From an uncultured Marinoscillum sp. (GTDB taxonomy: Bacteria > Bacteroidota > Bacteroidia > Cytophagales > MED-G16): a stretch of 38,701 nt of DNA. Shown here one piece after another: positions 1 through 9,893 of this stretch; positions within the stretch are counted from its first letter, which is position 1, and every line of letters begins with the position of its first letter. The notes beneath the pieces are model-generated. The model searched no databases. It was not told the origin of the DNA and was given only the letters and a program-made list of their open reading frames with translations. The stretch covers positions 1 through 38,701 of the forward strand of contig CACOMW010000013.1 in assembly GCA_902628365.1 (NCBI GenBank). The letters run 5' to 3'. A program made the translations under genes and the position numbers.

Positions 1-303
1 ATTTCAACTGAATCCAATTGTCCTGTTGTTCCATTTGATGGTTTTTCTCCTGATGGAGATGGTATTAATGATACTTGGGTAGTTCCATATATAGAGCAAT
101 ACCCTAAAAGTGAGCTTGTTATTTATAATAGGTGGGGGGTTGTTATATATGTAAAAGAACCATCGTTTGATATACTTAAACTTCCATATATTGGGTCAGA
201 AAGCTTTTCAAGAGTCAATGGGTCTGATTCAGCATCACTATCGTTTGATAAAACACCATTTAATTTATCTATGATTAGTGTATCTCCTTCTTTTAAAGTA
301 TAA
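1..303 (+). pseudogene. Orphan partial CHU_C (T9SS type B sorting) domain, cut at an inversion junction
   Basis: Frame 1 is open from base 1 to a TAA at 301-303 and enters the window already in progress. Its first 48-50 codons read as the front half of a gliding-motility-associated C-terminal domain: a GFSPDGDGINDTW core, then a VIYNRWG strand motif. These are the family hallmarks and are also seen in the two CHU_C domains at 9897-10212 and 5202-5502. After about base 150 the frame has no CHU_C features, because it is simply the antisense of the minus-strand Big_9 repeats. The domain is therefore cut after its VVIY strand and lacks the usual W-DG, YFY and G-V-L tail. It may be the missing C-terminus of the 1671-aa protein, inverted, or the end of another gene. 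The domain identity is seen directly; its origin is inferred. Confidence 0.82.
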
Positions 304-3300
304 GAATCATCGACTGATATTGGACAATCATTGATAGGGTTCACATCGAATTTCACTGTTCCAAAATTTGAATCACATATTCCATCATTTATTTTATACA
401 AGAAAAAGTCTTCAGTAGTCTCACTACCATCATGAATATAGATAAATGAGCCATCAGGATTGACCTGAAGGTATTTTGTGCTTATATAAGCTTGAAATTG
501 TACATTTGCATTTATTCCTGCATCTCCATTACTATTAAAATTCCCAACTTCTAATTCAATAGTTTGAGAACAATCAAAAGAAAAAGATTCATTTAATATC
601 CAATTAGCCTTACTTTTATCCATATATTGCAACACATCCTCTCTAACGCCTCCATTCACATCAGACATTAATTTTATGGATCCTTGAGATATTATTAACT
701 CTGGATTTCCTTCTCCAAGCCATGGCTCCCAATATGATAATACACCTATATCTACATCAAACTTACCTCCATCATTAAATTCAGTCGTAATTGCTCCTCT
801 CTCTTTATTCCAATGGTCTTCATTAAATTGTAAAATTGGCACTCCATCCAATATTAATTTTAATCCATCATCAAAACTTGTTAAGTCTAGTTTTATTCTA
901 CAACTATCATAAATATCTTCATCACCTAGTTCAACTGAAAAACTAAGTTTGTCACTGTAATCTTCGTCTTTTGATATTAAAAAGTTTGAGCTAATTGGAT
1001 ACCCACCAGTATATCTTTGAGTAACTCCTTCATTTTCACTAGATAAAATAACAACTGATGTATTAGTATTTGTATTATAAGAAGTTTCAAAAACATCAGA
1101 ATTGGCGTCTGAGTCATTTGATAAAAAACCGTTAGCAGCATCAACTATTATCGTATCTCCTTCATCTATTACATAATTGTCATCCACAGCTACAGGACAA
1201 TCATTCACAATATTAAAATATACAGTCACCATATCTGAATCACCACAAGCACCATCATTTAATTTATATACCAAAGAATCTTTTGTAGCATTATTTCCAT
1301 TATGACCATAAACAAAAGAACCATCTATTTCTAAAGACCAAATTATAGCGTGATGAGGGTTTTGAATTTCAAAAATAGTTAAAGGGTCATCTGGATCAAA
1401 ATCATTAATTAAAATACCTTGAATGGAATCAATTGATAAAATACCATTCCTTTGAACAGTGTAAGTTTCTCCTACTGCCGTAGGACAATCATTTACATCT
1501 ATTATGGTTATTATGATTAAAGCATCATTTGAATCGCATGTACCATCTGAAATTTTATATTTAAAAGAATCTGATTTAGTATTTGTACCATCATGAGCAT
1601 AGCTAAAACTACCATTTTCACAAATTACATTTGTTTGTCCATTTCTTGGATCAGAAGGGTCAGTACAACTTAAAACTCCATGTGATGGTAAGCTTTTATG
1701 GGTAGAAGTAAATGAATTAGCAGGAATGTCAACATCAAAATCAAACTTATAAACACCATCGGCAGAAGAAGGGCTTAGTATAAATCCTTCCATTACTTGG
1801 TATGTATTCCCTACAGCTACGGGACAATCATTTACTGGTGTTACAGTAAAATTCACTGTTGCAATATTTGAATCACATCCACCGTCATTAAGCTTATAAG
1901 TAAATGAGTCAGAGGTTGATTCATTACCATTATGAGTATAGGTAAAAGATCCATTTGGATTCAAAGTTAAGGTTCCATGTGATGGGTCTGAAACTCTTAT
2001 GACAGTCAATGCATCTCCCTCAGCATCAGTATCATTAACACGCACACCATCACCTACTACTTTAGATAATGTTCCTCCTTCAGCTAGTGTATAATTATCA
2101 TCAACAGCAATTGGACAATCGTTTACTGGTGTAATATTTATTGTAACATTAAAAGGCCCAGCAGCAGTACATCCATCTTGATCATCTAATGTATATTGGA
2201 ATTGATCTACAATCGTTTCTGAACCATCATGTTGATAGGTAAAACCTCCAAGTTTATCTGCATTGATGGTTACATTTCCATTATTAGGACCAGTTCCTGG
2301 ATTAACTAGTGAAATACGAAGATTATTTATATCTGAATCAATATCCGTATCTGCAGAGATAATTTTTCTAATTACTCCATCACCTGTTGAAATATTCAAC
2401 AAACCACCTTCATCTATAGAATATGTATCATCAACACCTTCAGGACAATCATTTTGAGGGTTTATATTTATAGTTACGGTGTACGGTCCAGCGGCAGCAC
2501 AACCATCTTGATCATCTAATGTATATTGAAATTGGTCTACTAATGTTTCTGATCCATCATGCTGATAGGTAAAACCCCCTAGTTTATCTGCATCAAAAAC
2601 AAATGAAGCTGCATGATTTGGTCCTGAACCAAGAACAAGAGAGGCACGAAGGTTTGCGTTTGGTGAATCATCATCGTTATCATTGATTATAACACCATCT
2701 ACATGAGTTTTTACAATTGTTCCTCCTTCATCTACTGTATATACATCATCAACCCCTTCAGGACAGTCGTTTACAGCGGTTATATTAATAGTAACTGTAT
2801 AAGGACCAGCTGCAGCACATCCATCTTTATCATCTAAAGTGTAGGTAAATGAATCTACTGTTGTATTGCTACCATTATGCGTATAAGTAAACCCTCCTTC
2901 ACTATCATTATCAAAAATAAGCAGCCCATGTGAGGGAGCAGAAACAGCGGTTGCTCTTAAATCATCTTGAGGCGTATCAGGATCAGTATCTGCTGAGCCA
3001 GCTTTTTTTATAACACCATTTGCATCTGAAATCACAATTGACTGACCTTCAACACCTAAATAGGTGTCAGGAAGACCCACAGGACAATCGTTTACTGGTT
3101 TTATGTTAATATTTACTGTGAAAGGACCAGCAGTAGCACACCCGTCTTGATCATTTAAAGTGTAAGTAAATGAGTCAGAAGTAGTTTCACTTCCATCATG
3201 TATATAAATAAAAGTTCCATTTGCATTTAATGTAAATACTCCATCATGGTTAGATGGATCTGAGGTTTTAGTTGCTGTTAAATTATTATCATTTGAATCT

Positions 3301-5138
3301 AAATCAGAATCTGCGGCACCCCCTGTTTTACTTCCTCCAACCGTACCAAGTATAACTCCTCCTCCTGCTCCCGCAGCAGTATTTATATTTATCGTACCAC
3401 CTTCATCAAGCTCGTAAGTATCATTTTGTCCTGTAGGACAACTATTTACATTCAATTGAGATTCTGGAGTCGTTACAGAAGGGCCACATATATAAGAAGG
3501 AGTGCTAATTTGAACGCGATACTTGTAGCCAGACATACCAACTGTCACACCTGTTATAGTGAGCTCATTCGTTGATACACCACTATATTTCCCTCCATTA
3601 GCAAGATTAGCCCATCCTACTCCAGTATTTTCTTGCCATTGATATATTGGAGCTGGAACACCAGCTGCTTTACAGTTATTACATATTCTAGCATCTATAA
3701 TATTTGCTGCTACAGTAAATTGCACAGTTTCTCCTGGTTGTTTTGATTCTAATACTGAAGGGTTTGATGTTACAGATACAGCAGCACCTTCTTGGATATA
3801 ATCATCACCCCCAATACCATCTACATCTGCCGGATCAGTATAACCCCCACTACCTGTAACTTTGCCATCAGCATCAACATTAATAGGTAAACCTCCTAAT
3901 ATACCATCACCATTAGAATCTGAAAAACCAGCTTCTAACACATCATTACAACCATCTCCATCACTATCAAGATCTAAATGATCAGGCACTCCATCGTTGT
4001 CTGAATCCCTATCATCACAATCTAATGGCGCAGCTACTGCAAATAGTTCTATACCATCAATCGCCATATAATCACATAAAGAACATCCTGTCCTTCCATC
4101 TGAACCAACATCTACACTAAATATCAATCTTTGAGTAGCAGCTTCTGCGGTAAATCTTAAACTAACCTGTGTCCAAGTTTGGTTCCCTGGTCCTTCAAAA
4201 GTTCTTTCTGGAGAAAACTGTGTTTGAGCACCGGGGTATCCAGGGTTAACTCCAAATTCCACTCTCCATCTTGCCCTTGCACCTATAGGTGTGTTATTAC
4301 CTGTAGGACCACAGTTAGTTCCATCTGTTAAACCCGCAAAAGTTTGCCAAAAAACAATATCATATTCCTGTCCAGGATTAAGAAGGCCAACAACATCTGT
4401 TCTAAAACTCTCAAAACTAGCTGCTGACCGTGCCCATCCACCTGCGACCACTCCTCCATCGGGCGATGCAGGTAACCCGTTAGCACAACCATTACTAGAT
4501 CCACAATTATTTCTTGCCCTTGGTGTAAGCCATGTATCTAGTGTAGAACGACCATTTACCCAATCTCCACAGGTAACATTACCATTTCTTCCTTGATCAC
4601 TATTAGAAGCAACACCAGCACAAGGCGTGAAACTTCCATCAGGGCCTATAGCCAAAGGACTCAAACAATTTAACCCTTCTTCTGAATCAAGAATACCATC
4701 ATTATCATCATCTAAATCATCAATATCTGCAACTCCATCACCATCGTTTCCAAATTTTGGAAATACTACAGGAAAATTTCTTCTTACATTTGAATAGGAT
4801 TCTAAAAGTAATTTTTCATTTATTTTTATCCAATCTGAATCTTCTAAATTATTGGTTTTATTTTTAGGAAATAATTTATCTTCAACAGAAATTCCGTTTT
4901 TTAATATGTATGTATTTCCATTATGATCAACAAGGTTTCCATTTTTATCAAAATAACTTCTATCATCTATATCGTATTGAGATAAGTTTTTATAAAAAGA
5001 TCTAATACTATCAGCAGATATATATATAAAAGAGTTTTTTTTTTGGAGAAATTCTAATTTATTATCTTGAGAAAATAATTGATTCTTTAATAAAAAAATC
5101 AATATTAAAACCTGAAAAATTAGTTTAAAATAGGTCAT
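123..5138 (-). CDS. Giant secreted repeat protein with carbohydrate-binding-like head, 3' end truncated
   Basis: This is a predicted exported surface protein of 1671 aa. A signal peptide covers residues 1-23 (hydrophobic VLILIFLL core, cut near FSQ). About 100 residues without a recognised fold follow. Next come a TSP3-like Asp-rich segment (about 126-155), a Cys-rich beta-sandwich resembling a carbohydrate-binding module (about 156-371), a second TSP3-like segment ending in an EAGF motif, and one Ig-like domain with the YQWQE and YSGVST motifs (about 452-565). Nine Big_9-like repeats beginning NDCP or SCP then run to the end; the eighth has a roughly 200-aa domain inserted and the ninth stops after DGSFTYI. 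The other two giant proteins end in CHU_C; this one ends TTPHLL, so its true C-terminus is missing at the junction near base 145. It is the last gene of the minus-strand cluster, 60 bp after the lectin gene. A role in adhesion is inferred from the architecture. Confidence 0.85.
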   Translation of the reverse strand: MTYFKLIFQVLILIFLLKNQLFSQDNKLEFLQKKNSFIYISADSIRSFYKNLSQYDIDDRSYFDKNGNLVDHNGNTYILKNGISVEDKLFPKNKTNNLEDSDWIKINEKLLLESYSNVRRNFPVVFPKFGNDGDGVADIDDLDDDNDGILDSEEGLNCLSPLAIGPDGSFTPCAGVASNSDQGRNGNVTCGDWVNGRSTLDTWLTPRARNNCGSSNGCANGLPASPDGGVVAGGWARSAASFESFRTDVVGLLNPGQEYDIVFWQTFAGLTDGTNCGPTGNNTPIGARARWRVEFGVNPGYPGAQTQFSPERTFEGPGNQTWTQVSLRFTAEAATQRLIFSVDVGSDGRTGCSLCDYMAIDGIELFAVAAPLDCDDRDSDNDGVPDHLDLDSDGDGCNDVLEAGFSDSNGDGILGGLPINVDADGKVTGSGGYTDPADVDGIGGDDYIQEGAAVSVTSNPSVLESKQPGETVQFTVAANIIDARICNNCKAAGVPAPIYQWQENTGVGWANLANGGKYSGVSTNELTITGVTVGMSGYKYRVQISTPSYICGPSVTTPESQLNVNSCPTGQNDTYELDEGGTININTAAGAGGGVILGTVGGSKTGGAADSDLDSNDNNLTATKTSDPSNHDGVFTLNANGTFIYIHDGSETTSDSFTYTLNDQDGCATAGPFTVNINIKPVNDCPVGLPDTYLGVEGQSIVISDANGVIKKAGSADTDPDTPQDDLRATAVSAPSHGLLIFDNDSEGGFTYTHNGSNTTVDSFTYTLDDKDGCAAAGPYTVTINITAVNDCPEGVDDVYTVDEGGTIVKTHVDGVIINDNDDDSPNANLRASLVLGSGPNHAASFVFDADKLGGFTYQHDGSETLVDQFQYTLDDQDGCAAAGPYTVTININPQNDCPEGVDDTYSIDEGGLLNISTGDGVIRKIISADTDIDSDINNLRISLVNPGTGPNNGNVTINADKLGGFTYQHDGSETIVDQFQYTLDDQDGCTAAGPFNVTINITPVNDCPIAVDDNYTLAEGGTLSKVVGDGVRVNDTDAEGDALTVIRVSDPSHGTLTLNPNGSFTYTHNGNESTSDSFTYKLNDGGCDSNIATVNFTVTPVNDCPVAVGNTYQVMEGFILSPSSADGVYKFDFDVDIPANSFTSTHKSLPSHGVLSCTDPSDPRNGQTNVICENGSFSYAHDGTNTKSDSFKYKISDGTCDSNDALIIITIIDVNDCPTAVGETYTVQRNGILSIDSIQGILINDFDPDDPLTIFEIQNPHHAIIWSLEIDGSFVYGHNGNNATKDSLVYKLNDGACGDSDMVTVYFNIVNDCPVAVDDNYVIDEGDTIIVDAANGFLSNDSDANSDVFETSYNTNTNTSVVILSSENEGVTQRYTGGYPISSNFLISKDEDYSDKLSFSVELGDEDIYDSCRIKLDLTSFDDGLKLILDGVPILQFNEDHWNKERGAITTEFNDGGKFDVDIGVLSYWEPWLGEGNPELIISQGSIKLMSDVNGGVREDVLQYMDKSKANWILNESFSFDCSQTIELEVGNFNSNGDAGINANVQFQAYISTKYLQVNPDGSFIYIHDGSETTEDFFLYKINDGICDSNFGTVKFDVNPINDCPISVDDSYTLKEGDTLIIDKLNGVLSNDSDAESDPLTLEKLSDPIYGSLSISNDGSFTYITTPHLL
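139..156. other. Inverted-sequence junction between two secreted-protein gene fragments
   Basis: Left of this point the plus strand codes for a CHU_C domain. Right of it the minus strand codes for Big_9-like repeats. Both coding signals fail when they cross it: the minus frame goes from the repeat motif DGSFTYI straight into TTPHLL and a stop, and the plus frame goes from VVIY into the antisense of the repeat. The crossover contains the palindrome ATATAT (145-150), a plausible microhomology. No inverted repeat longer than this and no recombinase gene is visible nearby. Confidence 0.72.
485..1080 (-). other. Inserted domain of unknown fold (YTGGYPI family, copy 1)
   Basis: About 200 residues (about 1353-1551) interrupt the eighth Big_9-like repeat between its GFLSNDSDA segment and its NPDGSFIYIHDG strand. 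Landmarks in order are YTGGYPIS, LTSFDDGLKLILDG, FNEDHW, GKFDVDIG, WEPWLGEGNPE, a VREDVLQYMD helix-like segment and SFDCSQTIELEVGN. The same landmarks in the same order recur in the 7002-aa protein at about 12345-12950. I do not recognise it as a named family; it looks like a beta-rich binding domain. Confidence 0.7.
4025..4675 (-). other. Carbohydrate-binding-like (jelly-roll) head domain
   Basis: Residues about 156-371 of the 1671-aa protein lie between two Asp-rich segments. The start is Cys- and Gly-rich (NVTCGDW, NNCGSSNGC). It is followed by beta-strand text of the kind seen in CBM or jelly-roll modules: LNPGQEYDIVFWQTF, ARWRVEFG, WTQVSLRFTA, QRLIFSVDVG and a closing MAIDGIELFAV strand. 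The 'duration of strand, then IDGIEL' ending is common in bacterial carbohydrate-binding-like domains. The exact family is not identified, and sugar binding is an inference. Confidence 0.5.
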
Positions 5139-5159
5139 TTATATTAAAATAATGAAGTT

Positions 5160-5184
5160 TATTTACCCTTTATCTAAGTAAATA
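5160..5184. repeat. Small AT-rich inverted repeat between the second and third giant genes
   Basis: TATTTAC (5160-5166) and GTAAATA (5178-5184) form a 7-bp inverted repeat with an 11-nt loop in the 60-bp gap. The 10-mer TTTATCTAAG also occurs twice, at 5169-5178 and overlapping the stop of the upstream gene at 5204-5213. The stem is too AT-rich for a strong intrinsic terminator. Its role is unknown and it may be chance. Confidence 0.25.
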
Positions 5185-5198
5185 TAAAATATAATAAC

Positions 5199-8100
5199 CT
5201 ATTTATCTAAGAACACCACACCGACAACATCACGTCCTTCTGTGGAGCCGTATTCTATTGGTTTTATTTGGTAAAAATAAAAATCTTTTTTCACTTCAGT
5301 ACCCGTTGAAGAGTTTGTTCCATCCCATATCATCTCATCATCCACCACCTTTTCAAACACCTTCCTTTGGTATCTATCCATGATTAAAACCTCAAATTTA
5401 ACATTATCTATGATTATATTCTCTAATTGTATCATTAATTGATCATTGAAGTTATCACCATTTGGAGTAAAATAATTAGGTAATGTATACTTAGGGTACT
5501 GTAAATTATCAATACTAATAAACAATGAAGTCTCTCTTGACAGACACCCTTCTTTGTCTTTAATGGTATACACTAACGTATCATATTTATTAGGAGAGCC
5601 TGTATACGTGTAACTTACCGTACCATCTCCATTAAGCACTGCACTACCCCACTTAGGAAGCTTTTGAATCGTTAAACTTGATGTATCAAGGTCTGAGTCT
5701 ACATCAGAATCATTCTGTATAAGATTAATAAGAGAGGTTACAGGAGTCTTTTTTCCATCTACGGTCACCGTATCATCTACCGTCACAGGACAATCGTTGA
5801 TAGCAAAAATAGTAATCGTACAAGTAGAAGGAGGCAATGTATCGCATACTCCATCTGAAAGCCTGTAGCTCAAGACTACCTGTTCACTACCAGGAGCGGG
5901 AGTAGAAAGTTGATTAGGTGCTATGTAAACAAAATCTCCGTTGTTTTTTAAAGCAAGAGTGCCAACGATGGTAGAAGTATCGGTAAGTAAAGTAGTAGTT
6001 AAAAAGTCGCCTTCTATATCAAAATCATTGAATACAAGCGTAGAGTCTATCGTATCTCCCTCATTGATGAAAAACACTTCATCTTTAGGTACAGGACAGT
6101 CATTTATAGGGTTAATACATAGGGTAACCAAGACCGTATCACTGTTAAAGTCACCGTCGGTTACATAATAAGTGAAACTATCTAAGATCGTCTCGCCGCC
6201 GTTATGAACATATGTATAGGTTCCATCTGATTTAAAGTCTAACGTACCGTTAGAAGGCTTACCAACTAATATAGCCTCTAATGTATCTATAGGAGGCATA
6301 TCTTTAGCATCAGCATCTGTATCGTTACCCAACACACCTGTAGCCAAAGTGAGCTTTTGTAACGTACCACCCTCGTCAACACACTCGGGTGTATCCGCAT
6401 TAGCAACAGGAGGAACATCAGCAACAGAATCTATGGTAATGGTAGCCACATAAATCGCATCATCACACTCTCCATCACTCAAAGTATAAGAAAACTCATC
6501 TATAAAGTTCTCTGTATGATCGTGTGTATATTTAAATGAGCCATCAGGGTTTAAAACAAAAGCCCCTGAGTCTAAATCATGAAACTCTGGTGGAGTAACC
6601 AAAGTAGCTGTTAGAGTCTCACAGGTATTATCATCCTCATCATTACTTAAAACTCCTAAAAGCTCTGGAATAGAAACTGTACCCCCTTCTGTAACAGAAT
6701 AATAATCCCCTTCTCCTACTGGGCATACATTATTGATATTAATAAATACCGTATCGTAGTTCAAAATGGCTGAATCATTAGGATGGAAGAAGTTGCCTGC
6801 ACCGTCACCATCACGTACCATATAAACAAAAAAGTCTTGATTAGGCGTATCACTACAATCATGAACATAAGTAAATGTTCCATCGGTATTAAGGGTAAAT
6901 ATGCCAGCGTTGGCTTTATCGTGATGTGCAGGATCTGTAACCTTATAGGCAAAAATAGAATCACAAACCTCTAAGGTAACGTCATTATTAAGAATGCTTT
7001 TAGTTAAATCTACTACCAAAGTATCTTGTTCGTTTACCTCAAACGTATCTTTGTTTACAATAGGAACATCATCAAATACATTAAGAACGATTAGCGTACT
7101 ACCCACCGCTTGGTCTTCTCCATCATTAAGTACATACTCTATCGTGTCTCTAGGCTCGGTAGAAACGCAATTATGCGTATATTGAAACGCTCCATTACCC
7201 TCAAATTGGTTTACTACACCATAATTAGGATAATTATCAGGTATACGAGTAGCAAAATACAGGGTATCACAAGGATTAGGGTCTGTATCGTTAGCAAGAA
7301 TACTTACTGTATCTGGAACTGTAGGTGATATGGTAACCGTTCCTCCTTTTCTTACAGCGTATGAATCGTTCACGCCAACAGGAGGCTGGTTCACAATGTT
7401 GATAAATGCCGTATCTCTAGTAGGCCCATCGTACTGCCCGTCATTAATGGTATAAGTGAAAAAGTCTTGATTAGGCGTATCAGAACAGTCGTGTGAGTAG
7501 GTAAAACGACCATCACTACATATCACACCAAAAACCCCAGGCGCATCAGGACAAGATATGTTACCGTTGGAAGGAGGAAGGAATATTTGAACAGTTAAAT
7601 CATCTCCAGGTGCCACTTGAACACAATCTCCAACGCAAGAAGGAGAACCTTCATCGTTGTCATTTACCAAAACACCGTCCGCAACACCAGCATCCGTTCC
7701 AAGAACATCTCCAGCAGTGAAACTACCGTTCTCAATCACAGAATACGTGTCTTGAACAATCACAGGCACATCGTTAATAGGCGTTATCGTAAATGAAACC
7801 GTAGCAGGAGCACTGGTACATGGGACTCCAGTAATACCATCAACTGTAATATCAGTTATGGTATAAGTAAATTGATCTGTTAAAAACTCATCCCCATTAC
7901 TTGTATACCTAAACGATCCATCCAGACAAATACCATTATCAGGAACTTGAGGGACTCCAGGTGGTAAACATGATAAGGTGCCACGAGGAGGGGTGACAAT
8001 AGTAATAGGTAAAAGAGCAATATCATCTTCAACATCAGAATCACCAACTTTCAGACCATTAGCAGCATTTATATCAATGAAATTATTAACGCCTTCTTCA

Positions 8101-9863
8101 AGTATTGGTCCATAAGGCCCCTCGTCATCTGCAATCGGACAATCATTAACTGGATTTATATTTATCGTCACATCAAATGGTCCAGAAACAGCACACCCAT
8201 CCTGATCATTCAATGTATATTGAAACTGGTCTGTAAAATTTTCTGAATCATTATGAATGTAGGTAAAACTTCCATCATTATTTAATGAAAATACACCATT
8301 ATGAAAATTAGGACCATTTCCAGGTACAACAAGTGTCGCAATCAAATCATCTTGAGGTGAATCGGTGTCAGTATCTGAAGATCCAGCTTTTTTTATAACA
8401 CCTTGATTCACTGGTATCACATTATTAGATCCTTCATTTACAGAATATGTATCATCAAGACCATTAGGACAATCATTAATAATTAAAGCATTTTGAGGTG
8501 GTAAAGCGTTAGCATCACATTTAAAATTTGTTGTGAGCTGCACTCTATAAAGGTAAGTATCCATAGAATGGGGAGCACTAGTAATAGTCAATTGATTTGT
8601 ATTCACTCCAGAGTATACTCCTCCATTTGCAAGATTATTCCAGCTTATACCTTGATTTTCTTGCCATTGGTAAAGCACTGTTCCAGTAGCTGTTGCGTTA
8701 ACAGTATACTGCGCATTATTTCCTTCAGTAATAGAGGCATCCACTGGAGATGAATTTATAGTTATCGGAGAGCCAGGTTCTAAAAAATCATCTACTCCAT
8801 TTGCATCTACATCAACATTTGGAATTGGATCTTTATAACCCTCTGTAAAAGCATTTTCTTTTACTATACAATATTCTGCGAACCTTATTGCATGAACGTT
8901 ATTTGAACCACCAGTAGCAGCAGTAAACCCAAAATACACATAATTTGAAGCAGGAAAAATATCAGCGTTGATATCTCTATTAAAATTTATTCGCTCTACA
9001 CCATCATAAGTTACTTTAAAATTATTTGTCGCTGCATCCCATTCAATAATTACTGGATGGAAATTTCCATCTTCTATATTACCCAAATCCACTACTGGAT
9101 TTGCAGCATTTAAGGGATCAGTATGATTAACTATACCATTATAATTTATTCCTAAATGATCATTTTGATGTCCAGGGTCATCTCCATTATTAAACCAAGT
9201 ATCAAATTCTACGGCAACACTTGGATTTATCGTTGCATACCCCAACCCTCCACCAGTACTTCCTTGATTTGTTGAAAGAGGTTGCAAAACAAAAGCTATA
9301 CCATCTGCTCCAGCTGCATCTTTACTTCCTAAATTTATTGAAGCAGTAATTTTAAAATTTTCTCTTAAATCTATACGCTGTTTGTTCCAAATCATCCCTC
9401 TTTTATCACCTAGAGCTTCAGTTAATCTATAAGTATTATCATCAGCGTTCCCTGGAACCCCATCCAATCCATTCGGAAGAAATACAGCATTATGTGTAAT
9501 TGCAGGAAAAACAAAGTCGTCTTGAGCAAAATTATTACAATATGGAGCTACAACACACAATATCCTACCATCGTTATCTACCTGATTCACAGCAACATCA
9601 CACAATACCCCATTATTGTCTGGATCAGGATAACCAGCTTCTATCACATCATTGCATCCATCATTATCACTATCCAACTCTAGCCTGTTTGGTATTCCAT
9701 CAGAATCAGCATCGCCAGGTTCTTGAGTATCCAATATTCCATCATTATCATCATCTACATCTACAGCATCTGGAATACCATCTCCATCAGTATCTTGTGA
9801 ATGACTCTGATAATTAAAAAAAAGGGAAAAGAAAATAAATAAATATAGAAATGAAAATTTCAT
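5199..9863 (-). CDS. Secreted L-type lectin / Big_9-repeat protein with T9SS type B signal
   Basis: This is a predicted cell-surface or secreted adhesin of 1554 aa. The signal peptide (1-22, [12 protein letters not shown] core, cut near SHSQ) is followed by a TSP3-like Asp-rich segment (about 24-100). An L-type lectin domain (about 110-336) shows the family's Ca/sugar-site signature: VAVEFDTW near 219, then an N-rich loop and DHLGINYNG. After that come a short Asp-rich linker ending FLEPG, one Ig-like domain (about 366-463), nine Big_9-like repeats (about 463-1453) and a C-terminal CHU_C domain (about 1454-1554) with [12 protein letters not shown] and MIWDG. Type B T9SS signals of this kind route proteins across the outer membrane. 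It is the middle gene, starting 30 bp after the 7002-aa gene, so the two are probably cotranscribed. The start ATG directly precedes the signal peptide; there is no Shine-Dalgarno sequence, as is common in Bacteroidota. The ligand is unknown. Confidence 0.88.
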   Translation of the reverse strand: MKFSFLYLFIFFSLFFNYQSHSQDTDGDGIPDAVDVDDDNDGILDTQEPGDADSDGIPNRLELDSDNDGCNDVIEAGYPDPDNNGVLCDVAVNQVDNDGRILCVVAPYCNNFAQDDFVFPAITHNAVFLPNGLDGVPGNADDNTYRLTEALGDKRGMIWNKQRIDLRENFKITASINLGSKDAAGADGIAFVLQPLSTNQGSTGGGLGYATINPSVAVEFDTWFNNGDDPGHQNDHLGINYNGIVNHTDPLNAANPVVDLGNIEDGNFHPVIIEWDAATNNFKVTYDGVERINFNRDINADIFPASNYVYFGFTAATGGSNNVHAIRFAEYCIVKENAFTEGYKDPIPNVDVDANGVDDFLEPGSPITINSSPVDASITEGNNAQYTVNATATGTVLYQWQENQGISWNNLANGGVYSGVNTNQLTITSAPHSMDTYLYRVQLTTNFKCDANALPPQNALIINDCPNGLDDTYSVNEGSNNVIPVNQGVIKKAGSSDTDTDSPQDDLIATLVVPGNGPNFHNGVFSLNNDGSFTYIHNDSENFTDQFQYTLNDQDGCAVSGPFDVTININPVNDCPIADDEGPYGPILEEGVNNFIDINAANGLKVGDSDVEDDIALLPITIVTPPRGTLSCLPPGVPQVPDNGICLDGSFRYTSNGDEFLTDQFTYTITDITVDGITGVPCTSAPATVSFTITPINDVPVIVQDTYSVIENGSFTAGDVLGTDAGVADGVLVNDNDEGSPSCVGDCVQVAPGDDLTVQIFLPPSNGNISCPDAPGVFGVICSDGRFTYSHDCSDTPNQDFFTYTINDGQYDGPTRDTAFINIVNQPPVGVNDSYAVRKGGTVTISPTVPDTVSILANDTDPNPCDTLYFATRIPDNYPNYGVVNQFEGNGAFQYTHNCVSTEPRDTIEYVLNDGEDQAVGSTLIVLNVFDDVPIVNKDTFEVNEQDTLVVDLTKSILNNDVTLEVCDSIFAYKVTDPAHHDKANAGIFTLNTDGTFTYVHDCSDTPNQDFFVYMVRDGDGAGNFFHPNDSAILNYDTVFININNVCPVGEGDYYSVTEGGTVSIPELLGVLSNDEDDNTCETLTATLVTPPEFHDLDSGAFVLNPDGSFKYTHDHTENFIDEFSYTLSDGECDDAIYVATITIDSVADVPPVANADTPECVDEGGTLQKLTLATGVLGNDTDADAKDMPPIDTLEAILVGKPSNGTLDFKSDGTYTYVHNGGETILDSFTYYVTDGDFNSDTVLVTLCINPINDCPVPKDEVFFINEGDTIDSTLVFNDFDIEGDFLTTTLLTDTSTIVGTLALKNNGDFVYIAPNQLSTPAPGSEQVVLSYRLSDGVCDTLPPSTCTITIFAINDCPVTVDDTVTVDGKKTPVTSLINLIQNDSDVDSDLDTSSLTIQKLPKWGSAVLNGDGTVSYTYTGSPNKYDTLVYTIKDKEGCLSRETSLFISIDNLQYPKYTLPNYFTPNGDNFNDQLMIQLENIIIDNVKFEVLIMDRYQRKVFEKVVDDEMIWDGTNSSTGTEVKKDFYFYQIKPIEYGSTEGRDVVGVVFLDK
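5202..5502 (-). other. CHU_C / T9SS type B sorting domain of the lectin protein
   Basis: The last 100 residues start with [13 protein letters not shown] and continue through a strand with [11 protein letters not shown], an [14 protein letters not shown] turn and the closing YFYQIKP and VVGVVFLDK strands. This matches the gliding-motility-associated C-terminal domain (TIGR04131/PF13585 type). It is complete, unlike the copy at bases 1-150. Confidence 0.92.
5503..8475 (-). repeat. Nine diverged Big_9-like repeats in the lectin protein
   Basis: The units start [83 protein letters not shown] and [11 protein letters not shown], each followed by a GxFTYTHD or GTFTYVH type strand. They are less alike than those of the 1671-aa protein and several have lost the first Cys, so this array looks older. 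They probably form a rigid stalk between the lectin head and the surface-attached C-terminus. Confidence 0.82.
8855..9535 (-). other. L-type (legume-like) lectin domain
   Basis: Residues about 110-336. Visible hallmarks are GIAFVLQP, then [20 protein letters not shown], an acidic [16 protein letters not shown] loop, [17 protein letters not shown], and a closing [12 protein letters not shown] strand. This order (the ADGIAFV strand, the EFDTW strand with an Asp/His Ca loop, then the GFTA strand) is characteristic of bacterial L-type lectin-like domains. Carbohydrate specificity cannot be read from the sequence. Confidence 0.85.
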
Positions 9864-9893
9864 ATATTAAGTTAATAAAATCTAATAAAAAAA

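Larger units (their letters stand above)
126..3445 (-). repeat. Nine tandem Big_9/tandem-95-like Ig repeats in the 1671-aa protein
   Basis: Each unit of about 90-110 aa starts with [ND]CP, then a D-x-Y-x-[VL]-x-E-G-G strand, a GV..ND.D segment, a [DG]GSFTY.H[DN]G strand and a final D-GC or DG-CDS strand. This is the pattern of the bacterial Ig families Big_9 and tandem-95. Repeats 3 and 4 are nearly identical over DKLGGFTYQHDGSET and the following QFQYTLDDQDGC block, also at the DNA level, which points to recent duplication. The ninth copy is cut at the junction. Confidence 0.85.

Noticed and set aside
145-150. Site-specific recombination site at the strand-switch point
   Set aside because: Only a 6-bp ATATAT palindrome is visible, with no paired inverted repeat elsewhere in the window and no invertase gene; microhomology is the most that can be supported.
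123-9863. Reading the 1554-aa and 1671-aa genes as one gene split by a frameshift or stop
   Set aside because: Each has its own signal peptide and the first ends in a complete CHU_C domain, so they are separate genes.
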